A stretch of 64,000 nucleotides of DNA from Rotaria macrura (taxonomy: Eukaryota; Rotifera; Eurotatoria; Philodinida; Philodinidae): assembly GCA_900239685.1 (NCBI GenBank), contig OENT01000555.1, positions 1 to 64,000 on the forward strand. Reading direction: 5' to 3'. The notes under the pieces were generated by a model. It ran no database searches, was not told the origin of the DNA, and saw nothing but the letters and a program-made list of their open reading frames with translations. Within the stretch, counting starts at the first letter, position 1; every line of letters begins with the position of its first letter. This document shows, piece after piece, positions 62,719 to 64,000 of the stretch. The position numbers and the translations under genes were made by a program.

Positions 62719-64000
62719 ATGATGTTTTCAAACGTTTCAAAGCGCTACGTCATATTTGGTTTTATATTTCTAGTAGCCGCTTTGTTTCTCACTATGCATG
62801 TGAATTCGGATCAACTAGTCTTTCGTTTTCTACAAACAAAAGATTTTTCGAATTCTTCTGGACGAAAATCTGGCTGGCGTCTATTATTTACGAAATACGA
62901 CTGTTCACAATATGCACCCATCAATAGTTTCGTTTGGACGCATGATGCTAGTGGAATAATGAAGTATATTCGATGGATAGTAACAAGAAAATTATGCAAC
63001 ATTAAAATAAGCCGATTAAATGATAACTGTCATATTATTCAAGAAAATTATTTTCCCTCTGATGCGACCAGTGATATGTTTGTTCAAGTTTACATCATGT
63101 CTCTATCAGCTAACTTAACCGATGAATCACAATGTTCAATTAAGATTAAACAAATTGCAAATATGAATTTAGGTTATATTCAACACATTTATTTTAAAAG
63201 AAAATCTATTCGTGCGACACTTCTCTTTCAACAACTAGATCTACTGAAAGAAAATTTTAATCAAAATATGAGCTTTGAAAATTCTTTTCAAGATAGCATT
63301 AATTTTGCTCATAGCAATACAAAGCTGTTTTCAAATTATTTCAAAAGCAACCCGTCTATTAAATGGAAAGTTATGGATTCTGAAGATTTAGTTAAAAGCA
63401 ATTTAATCGATTGTGAAATAATTTTGACAGAGTTACTATCATTATTAGGCATTAATAGTTCATTGTTGAAACTAAAAACTATAATTCAATATGATTCTCA
63501 TCACTTTATTGAAGATTCGACTTGGTGGGATCGATCGAATGTAGCTGAACGTATTTTAGACATGTCAATACCTATTCGACCATTGAATTTGACGTATATT
63601 GATGATTTTTATTATTTACATGGTGATCGCTCGTTCACTCAATATTTATCAGATAATCGTCAATGTTCTAACGATGGTATATTTTCTCAAATGCAACTTG
63701 AAACGTTGTCTAACCGCACATCAACTGACCGACCGAATCGTTGTTTAACAAAAAATTTCGATTGTGCGTTTGGTGACTTATATTCTTTTCAAGATCGTGA
63801 ACAGTTATATCAAAATTCTATTCAAAAACCGATAAAATGTGGTTTCGCCATTCCATCAATTTTCGATAAAGTAAGAAATCGATACGGTCGCAATCATACA
63901 TGTGAAACTATAATTTTTACTTGTATTACGAATTGCTATGATCCATTGCCACAAGTACAAGGTGTCATTCTACCTTCGTTCTGTTTCGTTGCTTTACTTG
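62719..64000 (+). CDS. Type II membrane protein, glycosyltransferase-like, open at window edge
   Basis: An uninterrupted frame of 427 codons from ATG at 62719 to the window end; the 3' part is missing. A second Met follows directly. Residues about 10-27 form one hydrophobic helix (YVIFGFIFLVAALFLTM), giving a short cytoplasmic tail and a luminal body, as in Golgi glycosyltransferases. The body has many Cys and several N-x-S/T sites. Near the edge the segment CETIIFTCITNCYDPLPQVQ resembles the start of the DUF616 (TOD1/MUCI70-type) glycosyltransferase domain, which opens with a beta strand and a YD pair. This family assignment is tentative because the catalytic part lies outside the window. 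Codon use is uniform and clearly coding. No introns occur in the visible part. Confidence 0.65.
   Translation, partial: MMFSNVSKRYVIFGFIFLVAALFLTMHVNSDQLVFRFLQTKDFSNSSGRKSGWRLLFTKYDCSQYAPINSFVWTHDASGIMKYIRWIVTRKLCNIKISRLNDNCHIIQENYFPSDATSDMFVQVYIMSLSANLTDESQCSIKIKQIANMNLGYIQHIYFKRKSIRATLLFQQLDLLKENFNQNMSFENSFQDSINFAHSNTKLFSNYFKSNPSIKWKVMDSEDLVKSNLIDCEIILTELLSLLGINSSLLKLKTIIQYDSHHFIEDSTWWDRSNVAERILDMSIPIRPLNLTYIDDFYYLHGDRSFTQYLSDNRQCSNDGIFSQMQLETLSNRTSTDRPNRCLTKNFDCAFGDLYSFQDREQLYQNSIQKPIKCGFAIPSIFDKVRNRYGRNHTCETIIFTCITNCYDPLPQVQGVILPSFCFVALL

Noticed and set aside
1-64000. CRISPR arrays, rRNA genes, bacterial operons
   Set aside because: No regular direct repeats with unique spacers, no rRNA-like conserved blocks, and all recognised genes are eukaryotic.

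Overview
This is eukaryotic, AT-rich nuclear DNA with spliced genes. Introns are either very short (51 to 70 bp in most genes here) or several kilobases long and filled with non-autonomous transposons. The gene set points to an animal: class I histone deacetylase, a CAMLG/GET2-type tail-anchor receptor subunit and a single-LIM muscle LIM protein. The bacterial-looking kelch repeats behind a Thr-rich stalk, the tiny introns and a short TGTGGG tract are what I would expect of a bdelloid rotifer. That assignment is inference; I cannot name the species.

Layout. 1-23,642: two minus-strand paralogous genes in tandem, each built as N-terminal exon, transmembrane exon, Thr-rich stalk exon and kelch exon, with the same splice phases (2, 1, 1). 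The left copy runs off the window before its kelch exon. The right copy is complete on paper: 4 exons, 581 codons including the stop. Their long introns hold several inverted-repeat transposons, one assembly gap inside a palindrome, and a duplicated intron segment. One orphan coding-like ORF (12,911-13,351) lies between them. 24,000-28,000: transposon remnants, including the C-terminal end of a hAT transposase. 28,129-28,590: the LIM gene. 32,439-33,095 (minus) and 34,151-37,841 (plus): CAMLG-like and HDAC1/2-like genes, divergently arranged. 42,459-43,220: an intronless isoprenylcysteine methyltransferase-like membrane protein. 43,221-62,718: no convincing gene, but a hAT-like foldback element, a 5.5-kb interval bounded by inverted repeats, tandem arrays and a perfect 40-bp palindrome. 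62,719-64,000: a large ORF open at the right edge, a type II membrane protein resembling a glycosyltransferase.

The most unusual thing is the transposon population. Six elements (63-333, 519-955, 2628-2995, 18573-18913, 27196-27540 and 50426-55948) start 5'-CCCA and end TGGG-3'. Each is flanked by a perfect 2-bp direct repeat (AT, AA, TA, TA, TA, AG). The interior of most is built from one short palindromic word, different in each family and repeated many times in both orientations. I see no transposase linked to them. Two further foldback elements (35408-35966 and 46662-47033) have TAGGG termini and 8-bp target duplications, as in hAT elements.
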